DNA from: Plasmodium coatneyi
Lineage: Eukaryota; Apicomplexa; Aconoidasida; Haemosporida; Plasmodiidae
DNA length: 64,000 nucleotides
Direction: 5' to 3'
Assembly: GCF_001680005.1 (NCBI RefSeq)
Contig: NC_033565.1
Location: 911,501 to 975,500 of the forward strand
How positions within the stretch are numbered: the stretch's first letter is position 1; each line of letters starts with the position of its first letter. Under the pieces are notes generated by a model. It did not search any database. It saw only the letters and a program-made list of their open reading frames with translations, and was not told the DNA's origin. Below, one piece after another: positions 12,136 through 23,534 of this stretch. The position numbers and the translations under genes are program-made.

Positions 12136-13104
12136 ATATCGCATAATGGAAGAAAGAAGAATGTTGTTATCATATGTTATTTCTATTTATATGCCCTTAT
12201 AACAATCATGTCAAAGTGTTTTGTAATAAATGATCTAAATATACAATTTCTTTTATTACACACACACATACACATTTCCTCTTCCCGTTCACACACATTC
12301 CTCAAGCACACCACCATTCTTGCCAAGGGATTGGTATGCACATACAATAAAAGGAGAAGCACACAATAAAGAAGGGGAGGAAAGCAACAACAACAACCAA
12401 ATAAGGAACAACCCAAATAAAAAAGAAGGGGCTTTTTACTGTCAAAAAAAGAGTGGACTTGGCGTACTGCTTTTTTTTTGCGTAAGGTCAACTTAGCGAA
12501 GCGTCACATATATGTGCTGTTTTCCGCAAAAAAAAAAAGAAGTGTCTTAAAAAAAAAGTGTATTCTTACAAAAAAAAAAAAAAAAAAGAAAGGAACTGTG
12601 TACACAATTACACAAATTTTTTACCATGTTACATGTGTTTGTATGAGAAAGAATCAATATTATGAGGACAAACTGGCACATTCAACAAAAAAAAGGAAAA
12701 AATTAAATTGAACTAATTCATAATATTAAAAAAAAATATATATATCCGTCTACCCTTCTAAAAATTAAAAAAAAAAAAAAAAGAAAATAGGAAGAGTACA
12801 CACACAAAATAAAAGGTGGGTGTAGCTCCCTCACCACCTTGTAAGTATAGAAAATATGCAAACTCCCTTTTTAAAGGTGAAAATTGAAAGTTGAAGAATT
12901 GAAAATTTGGGAAGATTTAGAGAAAGGGGTTCAGTTCATGAGAAGTTACAAAAAAAAAAAAAAAAGAACGAAGAAAAGAGAAAGAAGAAAGGTCATTTTG
13001 CTCCTTACACTGCATAAGCTCTGCGTTAATTTATGCTTGCTCTGATGGGGGAAACACTACATTCAATGTTATATACAATGCGTTACATTCCACACAATGT
13101 GTTG
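12136..13104. other. A-rich 3' flank of the first KIR gene
   Basis: The + strand is very A-rich, with poly-A runs near 12530, 12572-12587, 12765-12782 and 12949-12965. No coding sequence is supported. It presumably includes the 3' UTR of the KIR gene transcribed leftwards from 14720. Confidence 0.55.
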
Positions 13105-14720
13105 TTACATGTTTTGGTAACTAATGTTCTTCCTTCGTTGCTGTCTTCCATTATTCGTTATTCCCCTTCCTCTTGTGGGTCGTCGTGCGCCATATATAGT
13201 AGATTCATCTGTTGAAGATTCAGCTATTGTTGAATATGTTGTCGAAAGGTCCGCAGAATCGTTCGTTAATGTATCCCAGTTCCTTGTACCTGATGTTCTT
13301 TTTTTTCTATTACTGCTTCTACCGGAGGTGCTCCCTCCTCCTCGTCCTCCTCCAAAAAAATTGTTGCTTATCCATGATGGGAAGAGACCGTACTACGAAG
13401 GAGGGGGAATGGAAAGGTAAAGGAAGAAAAGAAAAAAAATAGTGTTGAAGGGGGTACAAAATATATATGGGAAGGAACTTATTTTATATACACTTCTAAA
13501 TGAGAACTTAAATATCAGTAGAGTGATATTATGAACACTTCTACTATAGTAGGAATTACTTTATATAAAAAGAAGGTTACAAGTGACATTCCTATTAGAG
13601 TACCAGCAGAAGCAGCAGCGGGAAGTGCTGAGCTACTTGCTTTAGATGCATATTTTAATTCTAACTTAACGTCCTTATAAACTTGAGTAGTCCCTGTAGT
13701 TCCCTGCTCTGAAGTAGGTGATCCACCATTCGTTAATTTTAGGGGGTTCTGATTATTGCTAATATCATATTTGTCCTTGAATTCCATACAATATGGATCT
13801 TTGTCCCATTTGTTTTGACAATCAGTAAATACATCTTGAAATGCTGTTTTAGATTGGTTTAGGTGGTCGTAGTAGTCTTTATCACAGGAGTTGTCATAGT
13901 CTTTCAATTTTTGCTTTATTCCTTTATAATCAAAGGAAAAGTCAAACACTGTTTTTCGGTGACCAAAGAGGTCCTTGATCAAGTGAGTAACGTCTTCGTC
14001 TTTGTCCCCGTATAGGAGTGTGCAATTGTCCTTAACATCGAATAGTGGAAGTGCGCCATAAATTTTTTTCATAACGTTCAAAAAAGTAGGACCATCATTC
14101 ACACTTTTCCCACCCCCGTTACTTTTCCATACGATATCCCCTAACCAATAATAGAGAAAATGACAAAGAAATTTATTGAACAATTTGTCCATTTCCTCTG
14201 ACTCGGCCGACTCTTCGTCCGTTCCGCCTGGTACGACGGGCCGGGGGGGACGCCCAGGCACTAGTTCCTGTGACCGGTTTGTTTGTGCCTGTGCTGCTTC
14301 CGTCTTCTTCTTGTAAGAGACATAACATAGACCATCTGCGATCTTCTCAGCATTAGATCCAATTTCAGTACATCCTTGCAGTTGAGTCTTCACGTTTTCT
14401 TTTACCCCTGTCCACTCACTAATAAGTTTACAGTAAGTGCTAGCCGTTGTGGGGACTCCCCCCGCACCGTCGACCCCATCGACGTGCATATAGAACTTTG
14501 TTCTTGAATATAAGAACTGCAGATCCCCTTTCTATAAACATAGGGAAGTATAAAATGTACATGTGTTTACAAATATGTTCATTTTTATACTTTTACTTTT
14601 TATTTTCATTTCTATTAAAATATGCATGCATTATTATTCTCGCACAGACATATATTTATGGAAATGTACATTCTAAATAAAGTAAGCACTAACCTGTAGG
14701 TATAATTTCCCTCCTGACAT
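13105..14720 (-). CDS. kir: KIR variant antigen, single ectodomain, three exons
   Basis: KIR proteins (PIR superfamily) are variant antigens expected on the infected erythrocyte surface. Minus-strand exons are 14694-14720 (nine codons, MSGGKLYLQ), 13560-14531 and 13105-13392. All junctions are phase 0 (CAG|GTTAGT, AAA|GTAATT, acceptors TTATAG and CGTAG), giving 428 residues. The middle exon has the Cys-rich ectodomain with CHFLYYWLGDIVW and the PYCMEF region. It ends in a Ser/Ala stretch and a transmembrane segment (about SAGTLIGMSLVTFFLYK). The last exon is the cytoplasmic tail, beginning YGLFPSWISNNFFGGG and ending RKNISYQNM. The middle exon continues open for 15 codons past the donor, so a single-exon call would give a wrong C-terminus. 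The gene reads away from the telomere-like array at 16 kb. Confidence is high; the very short first exon is the least certain part. Confidence 0.94.
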
Positions 14721-16009
14721 TGTTAATGTGTTTGTGTGTTTCTTCTATGTATATATATGTAATGTATATATGTATATAATGTGAGTTTGTGTGTGTATAT
14801 GTGTATATAATGTGAATTTTGTGCTATAAAATGTGTACTTATAGTAACAATACATATATATAGATATATATATATATACGTAGAACACACATATGTATAC
14901 ATGTATACATTTAGAATGTACATAAATATATATATGGTTTGCAAACTGTTCAGGATGATTGTACCCTGGACGTGCATGTTGTACATTTATATTCCCTTAA
15001 TAGTTGTATATAATATCATGGATTCCTCTTTAATAAGTGTATACATATTATTTATTCTTCTTTTTCTTAGGGTACTAATGACAACACATTACATGTATTA
15101 AGTTCTTGCACATATATAATTAAATTGAAAATATGAATAAATTATTCATAACAGCAGTGTAAGGAAAGAAAAGAAATGAAATCGCAGAGTTCCTGTGATA
15201 TATGCACTCTTTTTTTCTTTTTCGCTTTATATGATGGACCACCTGCTACGCTACACGCTCCTACACATCATTACTGCACTCTGTGTTATTGCACTCTGTA
15301 TATGGGACTGTTTGAAAAATTATGCTTCGGTGTGCACGTTCCCCTTACTTTGCATATAAGAGTACAACTCTCCCTAACGAAAAATGCAAACATCCACTAT
15401 TAATTTAAACATCGTTTACACCTTAAAGATGACTATTAAAAATTCATTATACATATAGTGGACTTTATGTATGGATCACCTTTTCTTCGTCCAAATGTGT
15501 ATATTCCTTATTATTCAATAAGTCGAGCGTGCACATATATACAATAAGTCATATATAAATAATGAAAAAAATTACTTTAATTACATGTGTGAAGAAGAGA
15601 AGGAGAAATATTACGAATCCTCATAATAAACCTTTTCTTTCCAGTACACATTACCCCTTCTCTTCCATAATTGTTCAATAATAATAATTCCTCCTTTTTC
15701 ATTTCTCTCCTCCGATAAGTATATCGTATCTCACTTATATGTGCACCAGATTCCTTGAGCCATATACACAAAAATGAATATTATTTTTATACATTAATGT
15801 AAACGCCCTTTCCATCTTTTTCCATTTATTTTACACTACCAGGAAGCTTCAGAAAGGTTAGCAGAGGTTAATCAAGCTTAAACAATTCGAGGGTTAAAAT
15901 CACTTACAGTATCGGACGCACCTTACACGACTAACAAACATTCCACTATTTCATTCTCTGGACGTTATAATGTTTAAAAGTGTTTTATAATTTTTTCAGT
16001 AGTTCACAT
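14721..16009. other. Upstream region of the first KIR gene
   Basis: This is AT-rich, with alternating TATATG/TGTGTA microsatellite-like sequence at about 14735-14940. It probably contains the KIR promoter. Open frames here (for example 14723-14986) are low-complexity Tyr/Ile-rich readings of those repeats and are not called. Confidence 0.6.
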
Positions 16010-16725
16010 CATTCAAGGTTTATGGTTCAGGGTTTAGGGTACATGGATTAATGGTTTAGAGTTAAGGGTTCAGGTTTTTGCATTTAGACTTAGCGTTTCA
16101 GGGTTTAGGTTTTTAGGGTTTAGGTTTTTAGGGTTTAGGTTTTTAGGGTTTAGGAATGAGATTTTTAGGTTTAGGGTTCAGGCTTTAGATCTTTGTGTTT
16201 AGGTTTTAGGGATTATGCTTCAGAATTTCGCATTTTAGGCTCAGGTTTTGGTGTTCAGAGTTTAGTTTTCAGGGTTTAGTGTTTAAATCTTTAAGGTTTA
16301 CTTTTTACAGTTTAGGATTTAGGGTCCAGGGGTTTATGGTTTCAGGGGATTTTAGCTTCAGAGATTTATGGGTCCAGGGTTCAGGGATTTATAGGTTCAC
16401 GGCTTAGGGTTCAAGGTTTAGGTTTCAGGGTTTAAGGTTCAGGGTCTAGGGTTCACGGTTTAAGTTTCAAAGTTTCGGCTTCAGACTTTAGGGTTCAAGG
16501 TTTAGTTTTCAAGGTGTATGGTTCAGGGTCTAGGGTTCTGGGTTTAGGGTTTAATGTTCAGGGTTTTTGGTTTAGGTTTCAGGTTTTAGAGTTTCAGAGT
16601 TTAAGTTTCACGGTTTAGAGTTTAATGTTTAGGTTTAATGAATTTAGGGCTTAGGATTTAGGGTTCAGGGTCTTAGAGCTCAGTGGTATAGGATGGGGCG
16701 TTCAGCGTTAAAGGTTTAGTGTTCC
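16010..16725. repeat. Degenerate TTTAGGG-type array, left arm of a long inverted repeat
   Basis: The + strand carries many GGGTTTAGG/GGGTTCAGG heptad-like units, often separated by one to five extra bases, which is the G-rich telomere strand of this clade (GGGTT[T/C]A). Interruptions are specific and recur as the reverse complement in the right arm. For example the 20 bases at 16388-16407 (TTTATAGGTTCACGGCTTAG) match exactly the complement of 17275-17294, and 16154-16172 matches the complement of 17534-17552. Confidence 0.95.
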
Positions 16726-16939
16726 CGTTTTAGTATTCACCTTTTTGGATTTCCGGATTGCACGTCCCGAGTTGTGTGTATATACGCTTTAGCGAAATAA
16801 TCCTATGTATTCTCTTCCTAAGAGAAACATTCCTAAATGCATCAGCATCCAATATATTCCTACTAGATAGGTCTTAGTTCTAAGACGTCGAACCCTAGGT
16901 CTCGCAAAAGGGGACCCTAAAATCTAAAGCCTAGTAGTT
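16726..16939. other. Spacer at the centre of the telomere-like inverted repeat
   Basis: The exact arm matches give a symmetry centre near 16840-16855. The spacer is mixed sequence without clear heptads and carries no gene. Confidence 0.7.
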
Positions 16940-18210
16940 TAGGAATAAAACGTAAAACCTAAAGTGTGAAACGTCACCCATAAGTATTAAAGCCTAAAAG
17001 TAAAGCTTAAACACTTAACCCTAAACCCTAAGCCCTAAACCCTTTAACCCTAAACTCTAAACCGTGAAAATAAAACTCTGAAAACATAAAACCTGAAACC
17101 TAAACCCTCAACCCTGAACCCTAAAAGCTAAAACCTAAACCCTGAACATTAGACCCTGAACCTTAAACACGGAAAATTAAAACTTGAACACTAAAGCCTG
17201 AAGCCAATAGCCTGAACCCTAAACTCTGAACCCTAGAGCCTGAAGGTTAAACCCTGAAACTTAAACCTTTAACCCTAAGCCGTGAACCTATAAATCCCTG
17301 AACCCTTAAACCTATGAACCCTAATACCTGAACCCTGAACCCTAAACCCTAAACCCTAAACCCTGAACCCTAAACCGTAAACCCTAAACCCTAAACTCTA
17401 AAAAGTAAACCATAAATATTTAAACACTAAACCTTGAAAACTAAACTCTGAACCCCAAAACCTGAGCCCAAAATCTGAAACTCTTAAGCATAATCCCTAA
17501 AACCTAAACACAAAGATCTAAAGCCTGAACCCCAAACCTAAAAATCTCATTCCAAAACCCTAAAAACCTAAACCCTGAAACACTAAGTCTAAATGCTAAA
17601 ACCTGAACACTAAACCCTCACACCTTAAGTCTAAATCGTGAAACCCTAAACCTTATGCACTGAAGACTAAAACGTTAAGTGCTGAAACTCAAAACCAAAA
17701 ACGTAACCCCTGAATCCTAATGTCCTGAATATTCAACCATTAGCTCATAAATCCTAAACTCAAAAACCTACATACTAAAACCTATATCGTAAACACATAA
17801 TCCTGAACCCTAAATCCTGAAAACGGAGGTCCCCAACTCTTAAATCTAAAACCCTAAAATCTATAATTAAAATCTAAACCCTCAAACGCCAAAACATGAC
17901 CCCGAAACACCGAATTCCACACCCTGAATCCTAAGTTCCGAACACTAAATCCTGAACTCATAAACTCCTAAAGCCTAAACTCTGAACACTAAACCGTGAA
18001 TCTAAACTCTGAAATCCTAAAACCTGAAACATAAATCCTAAATGCTGAACCCTAAAACCTGAACCCTAAACCCTAAACGCTGAATCCCAAGGACCCTTAA
18101 CCCTAAAACCTGAAACCTAAACCCTAAACTCTGAACTCTAATTCCCTAAGCCTAAATACCTAACGCTACATTCCTAACCCTGAACCGTAAGCGCTCTAAC
18201 CTAAACCTAA
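16940..18210. repeat. Degenerate CCCTAAA-type array, right arm and extension
   Basis: The + strand carries CCCTAAA/CCCTGAA heptad-like units in the opposite orientation to 16010-16725. The part up to about 17610 is the visible counterpart of the left arm. The remaining 600 bp has the same composition without a visible partner. The cleanest stretch is about 17330-17390, where several perfect CCCTAAA units occur together. Confidence 0.95.
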
Positions 18211-19227
18211 ACTAGAATATATATAAATTAAAAGGAATAAATTGTTCGCTCAAAACCTTCATTAATGTTAAAGGAAGATAATAAGGCACATTAATGCGTG
18301 GAATGTTTAGTGTAGAGTAAAAAATCTAGAGAAAAGTACTGCAGTAATAGAATACATATTCTTAGTATAGGGGGGAGTTATTTATGTAATGTGCTTATCA
18401 GACGGGAAAGAAAGGGGTAGCACAATAATATGTAAAGTATAATGTGTATCAAAAAGAGAGAGAATGAAGTAGATCGAATAGTACAGAATGTATGTTTTTC
18501 AGTAATAAGATTTTATTCGTAATATACCTATGAGAAGAAAGAAAGAAGGAATAGAAAAAAAGGAAAAAACAGAAGAAAGTTATTATTAGCGACTATAAGT
18601 GATAGAAAGTGTACTGCAGTATAATATTCTGAGGACACGTGTGGTCCTCCTTTCTTGAGTGTAATTAATTCAACTCTTGGCACATTATATACTCTACATG
18701 TATTCCATGAATACACGCTCCACTTACTACATATTCATATATGTGTGCACATTTCTTAGCAGGAATAGGTACTCCGTACATATGAACTGCACTACATATA
18801 TGTATTAACAGTTCCTTAATAACAAGCCCTTCTTTTAATAATAACAATTGAGAATAAATTCATGATGCACATATTAAAATTCTTATTAGGAGTGGGGAAT
18901 AATATCATACTTATATACCTATATATACATATACGTTTCTCATATGTATTTTTTGGTCCTTTAATTATATATGTGCACATATGTAATGATTTTGATGTGT
19001 ATGTGTGTGTATGTAGTGTATATTATCGTTCTTTGAACAATTAAGCAATACGTATTTTTAAGAAAGAAGAAGTGTAAAAAGTTTGATATATATATACCTC
19101 CCACTGAGGAACTTCCCAACTTGGAATATATATAAAGTGAAGAATCTCACATATGTACGACCTTTATGCATAAGTAGGAAAAAACTTCCATAGAAATTTA
19201 CTATATACAAGAATATAGATACATACA
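18211..19227. other. Upstream region of the two-domain KIR gene
   Basis: AT-rich non-coding sequence with short TATATG-type microsatellites (about 18910-19040) like those upstream of the first KIR gene. No supported coding sequence is seen. It should contain the promoter of the gene starting at 19228. Confidence 0.55.
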
Positions 19228-22200
19228 ATGAGTCCAGGGGTAAGTAATAACACTGAAGGGATTGTTGCTTCCCTTCCTCCTCCTTCCACACCTAACACAA
19301 CCTTCCTTCCTTCTGCAACATGGACACTTATATATATGATGTATATATAATAATTTGTGCATAGTGCAGTAAATAATAATATAGGAAGGAACGTACACAC
19401 ATGTAGAAAGCACCCATTTTTTACACATGCTCCATTTCTTGTCAATTACTTTTTTGTAGGGTGCAGGTCCAGATAAATTACCATCAGAGGAAGTATATGC
19501 TGAATTCAACGAAAGGAATGATTGTACAGGGCACCATACGAGACCAGAATGCAACCAGAGAGCAGTGAAGAAAATGCAAGGGGCATTAGGTGTAGGGGGA
19601 ATAGTTAATGATGAGTTAGCCAATAAAATTGTGAGCAACTATTATTATGCATGTACACAGAAGAGGAGCGGCCTCCCAGGTTATTATAAACCTTGTCACT
19701 TCCTGTACTTTTGGATATGTACTCAAGTAAAAGAAAAAATGTATCCTGGTGCAGATTTTCGGGATACCATGAACTCTATTTATGATAGATTGTGGGAATA
19801 CCCATTTGGGAAGAGTGGCTATATAAGGAAGTGCGGTAATATATACCGTAATATTACCAAAGATTTCTGTGAATTGGTTAAAAAATTTTCTGATTACGAA
19901 TATAACATTAAAGCTCTACAGAGTAAACCGGAGTGTAAGAATGATCTCCTCCAGAAGAAGTATGACACAAAAAATCTTACTGAAATTCAAAAAACATATT
20001 CAGATTTATGTAATCATTGTAGGACACCTAGGAATACATATTGTAAAGAATTTACTAAGAATCACTGGGATAAGAGTACGTGGAAACCGTGGGACTCTCT
20101 GAAATTAACATGCACTACAGCGCGCGAGGAGGAGTGTGAAGATCCCTCTTCTGGATTAGGAGTCTCCAAGCAGGTACGAAAAAAATGGCAAAGGAAAAAA
20201 AAATTGTTTCCCCTATAAGCAGACAGGGAAAATGAGCAACATCCACATTCATTGTCCTTATGGAACTTTTCTTCCTATTTCTAGCCTTCCCCTTAGGAAG
20301 GCTTCCTTCCTCCCTTCCTTCCTGTGCACCATTTCTGTGTCCTCCCTCTGTGTGCATTATGAATAAGTTTGTATCATTTATGTGCGGTATGGAACTTGTT
20401 CACTCTACATGTAGAAGGTAATTTAGGTCAAAGGAACCGGCACTATTTGCGCAAGGAAGGAGGGTCTAAGGAAGGAAGAAGGAAAGGAAAAGGTCTAAGG
20501 ACGGAGCAAGGAAAGGACGGGTCTAAGGAAGGAAGGAACTAAGGAGGAAGAAGGAACAAAAGATTCTGAGCAGGATCTAAGGAAGGAAGGAAAGGAGGTC
20601 TAATGGAGGAAGGGAAGGGATGGTCTAAGGAGGAAGGAAGTGAAGGAATGGAGAATCTAAGGAAGGAAGGAGGGACTAAGGAGGAGGAAAGTGAAAGGAA
20701 TGTCTAAGGGGGAAGGAAGGAAAGGAAGGGTCTAAGGAGAAAAGGAGTGTCTAAGTAAGGAAGTAGGTTCTAAGGAAGGGTCCAAGGAGGAAGGAAGGAA
20801 TAAGGAGATCTAAGAGGGTCTAAGGAAAGAACTAAAGGGGGGGTCGAAGGAAGGGTTTAAGGAGGAGGAAGGAAAGGAAGGTTGTCTAAGGAAGGGAACA
20901 ACATCCCCGTTCAAAATGAACACATATATGTCCCTGTTGTACATGTGCACAATTATGTATGTGTGTTGCAATAGGGAAGTTGTAAAATTACATGGGAAAA
21001 TATATGTATTTCTTCCTTAATTATGTTTATAGGACTGCAAATTGGATGATTTACTCACAAGCAAAGAGCACTATAGGAAATTTGAGGAAGCCGTGGCTAA
21101 TTGTAATGGGAGTAGTCTGTGGCCCCCGAAGGTGGATGAAAAATCAGAGGGAAGTAGGGATATTGAAAAGTATGCGCAACAAGCTGCGGAAGTAGTATGC
21201 TGCGTGCACGAGAAGGTAGAAGAAGGAGGAAGAAACGGTGAATATTGCAACTTTCTTTATTTTTGGGTTGGGGACAAAATATTGGAGACCGTCCGTGATA
21301 ATGAATTTCCAGAAGTTATGAAAAGGATTTACCAGAATGTAGGAACATCTTCAACGAATTTTACCTGTACGAATATATACGACGGCATGGACGATACCAA
21401 TTTCAACCGAGTGAAGAGAGTATATGAGTATCAACAGGATTATGAAACTATAAAAGGGAAATTACAATCCGATATTTCCTGTAAAGATGATGTTGACGGT
21501 CACCTGGATGACATTTGTGGAGCATACACAAATATGGTATTAGAATGTACCCGTGATAAAGGGAAAGGCAAGAAGTATTGTGATGACCTTAGAGAAATCT
21601 TCAGTGACGACAAATATAAGGAACTGTTAGGGGAAGACTGTACTATAAATGTTCCATCTCAAGTTGAAGCTGCGTCCGCAGCATACGGGGCCATAACCTC
21701 CCCATCTGGGAGTAACATCACCCCCGCTGTATCGGGCACACTCGCTACAATTGGAATGGCTGCTGCCGCCTCATTCTTTTTATATAAAGTAAGTAATAAC
21801 TATTGAAAGTAATAATTATTACCATTATGTATTTGAAATATATATATGTACTACACATATTTTTATGTCCACCACCCTTAACAACCTTCCTTACACCAAC
21901 CACCCTAAGAATCTTCCTTCCGTCCACCTTAGACCTTCCTTTCCTTCCTTCCAGTTCTCTTAGACCCTTCCTTCCCTTTCCATACTTTCCTTCTTTTTTT
22001 CCTTCGTAGTATGATCTTTTACCTTCTGGGATAAAAAAATTCCTTGGGTGGAACAACAATAATAATAAAAGGAAAAGCAACAGTAGAAGGAGAAGATTTG
22101 CCGAACACAATTTCCGTACAATAAAGGACGATTCATCATTAGGCTCAATAACAACAAATGACTCCACAACAGACACTTCCACAATGGACGATTCTACATT

Positions 22201-22288
22201 ATATTCTGCCCCGTATACTACTCATTCTAGAAGAACAAGGAATGTGCAGAAGAAAAAGAATATTGGTTACCAGAGCATGGAACATTGA
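19228..22288 (+). CDS. kir: KIR variant antigen with two ectodomains, four exons
   Basis: Exons are 19228-19239 (MSPG), 19460-20173, 21033-21788 and 22010-22288, all phase 0, giving 586 residues. Exon 2 begins GAGPDKLPSEEVYAEFN and encodes one complete Cys-rich KIR ectodomain with CHFLYFWICTQVKEKM. Exon 3 begins DCKLDDLL and encodes a second ectodomain with CNFLYFWVGDKILETV, followed by a transmembrane segment (about GTLATIGMAAAASFFLYK). Exon 4 is the cytoplasmic tail beginning YDLLPSGIKKFLGW and ending IGYQSMEH. The 859 bp intron 2 is long and purine-rich on the + strand, while intron 3 (221 bp) is pyrimidine-rich and complementary to it. Double-ectodomain KIR proteins are known in the family. 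It is transcribed away from the telomere-like array, divergently from the KIR gene at 13105-14720. Confidence 0.94.
20440..20900. repeat. Purine-rich GGTCTAAGGAAGGAA repeat in KIR intron 2
   Basis: Irregular tandem units built from GTCTAAGG and GGAAGGAA run through most of the intron. Related units occur in intron 1 of the third KIR gene (about 63050-63125) and, as the complement, in intron 3 of this gene. Confidence 0.9.
21885..22005. repeat. Pyrimidine-rich CTTAGACCTTCCTT repeat in KIR intron 3
   Basis: This contains CTTAGACCTTCC and TCTTAGACCCTTCC units followed by the polypyrimidine tract of the acceptor. It is the reverse complement of the repeat type in intron 2 of the same gene. Confidence 0.85.
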
Positions 22289-23273
22289 ATAGAACATGCA
22301 ATGTTCCCTTCCTTCCTTTCAAGGAACAATAAATAACATCGCGCAAAGTCCGCACACAGTTTCTATATACAGTGTAAGAAACAAAGTGACATTTTTTCTC
22401 TTCTTTTTCCACCCTTCTTTCTCTTTTTTTTTTCTCTCTTTTTTTTTTTTTCTTTTAATAATCTTGATTTGCCTCCCGTCCTGCTTTATCTGTTTTGTCC
22501 GCTTGGGGGGTGAGCGAAATATATAGGGTTTCCATGGCCAAAAAGTAGCTTAAAAGAGGGACAAATTTTGTTCCCAAGTTGGTTTGGCTTCCCCCCTCTT
22601 TTGAGAATGGGCGGCTCTCTCCGCAGGTTTTGCGCGTTATCAAAGAAGGATCTTCCTACTTTTCCTTCACTTTTTTTTCTTACCTTCTTTTTTTTTCGCT
22701 AATTTTGTCCTTCCCCCTTTTTTTTATTCTCAAACCATTTTTGAGGTCCCGCAAACACATCCCACTCATCGTGCAAAAAAAAAAAAAAAAATTGAGGCTC
22801 ATTTAAATTTTTACTTGGATCCTGTGTGTTAAGGTTTGCCCCTCTGTTAATGCAACATTGAGGGGGCGAGAGGCAACTTTTTTTGCGCACGGATAAATCC
22901 ACCGTTTGGCTCTGTGCCCCGTGACTTCTTTCGCGACATTCCTATAAATTGTTGGTCACATGCCGTATTATATGTACGTATGTATACTTAGTACTCCCCT
23001 CGGAGAAAAAGTAACTCAGCCAATTTTCAGATTAACATCCTTTGCGAAGGGCACCATTTAAAGAAGCGGCAAGTACACTACATCGACGGTGTCAGATTGC
23101 CTCAAATAAATTTTTTTCTTTTTTTTTTTTTTTCTTTTTATCCTTCCCCTTTCCCCATCATTGCCGTGGCGACATTTTGCTTCTTCCCCCCCCGCGCGTA
23201 GCAACCAACTTGTTTACTGCTTTGACACTTCTTCCCCTCCAATACAAAACTAATGTTTTTGAGCGTTTTCAAA
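22289..23273. other. Boundary between first variant island and second core block
   Basis: The 3' flank of the KIR gene passes into T-rich DNA (runs near 22425-22455 and 23110-23140) and then the 5' leader of the BolA gene. No gene is supported. Confidence 0.55.
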
Positions 23274-23534
23274 ATGAGCGTACAGAAGGTGATCGAAGAG
23301 AAGTTAAGCTCAGCCTTGAAGCCCACCTTCCTCGAGTTGGTGGATAAATCCTGTGGCTGCGGAACAGCCTTCGATGCAGTCATAGTGTCTAGTAACTTCG
23401 ACAGTAAGAGGTTGCTGGACAGACATAGAATTGTTAACGATGTTATAAAGGATGAATTGCCCAACATACACGCTTTCTCTATGAAATGTCACACACCCAC
23501 CGAGTTTGAGAAGTTGAGGAAGAACCAAACATGA
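23274..23534 (+). CDS. BolA-like protein
   Basis: BolA proteins pair with monothiol glutaredoxins to bind and pass on [2Fe-2S] clusters. This 86-residue product has the whole family pattern: the Cys-containing loop CGCGTAFDAVIVSSNFD, the signature KRLLDRHRIVNDVI, DELPNIHAF and the CHTPTEFEKL tail. The Cys in the loop and the His of IHAF are the residues used as cluster ligands in BolA2-type proteins. I prefer the ATG at 23274 (MSVQKVIEEKL) because it starts at the usual point before helix 1. An in-frame ATG at 23253 would add MFLSVFK. There is no obvious targeting peptide with the 23274 start, which favours a cytosolic BolA2-like role. Length and pattern make this a confident family call. Confidence 0.92.
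   Translation: MSVQKVIEEKLSSALKPTFLELVDKSCGCGTAFDAVIVSSNFDSKRLLDRHRIVNDVIKDELPNIHAFSMKCHTPTEFEKLRKNQT

Noticed and set aside
13124..13420. 98-codon + strand open frame with Val/Leu-rich sequence
   Set aside because: It is the antisense shadow of the cytoplasmic-tail exon of the KIR gene on the minus strand, whose splice sites and reading frame fit.
16010..18210. A true chromosome end or assembly join of two telomeres
   Set aside because: Heptads are strongly degenerate, share specific interruptions between arms, and are flanked on both sides by intact KIR genes and core genes, so a raw telomere or simple misjoin is unlikely.
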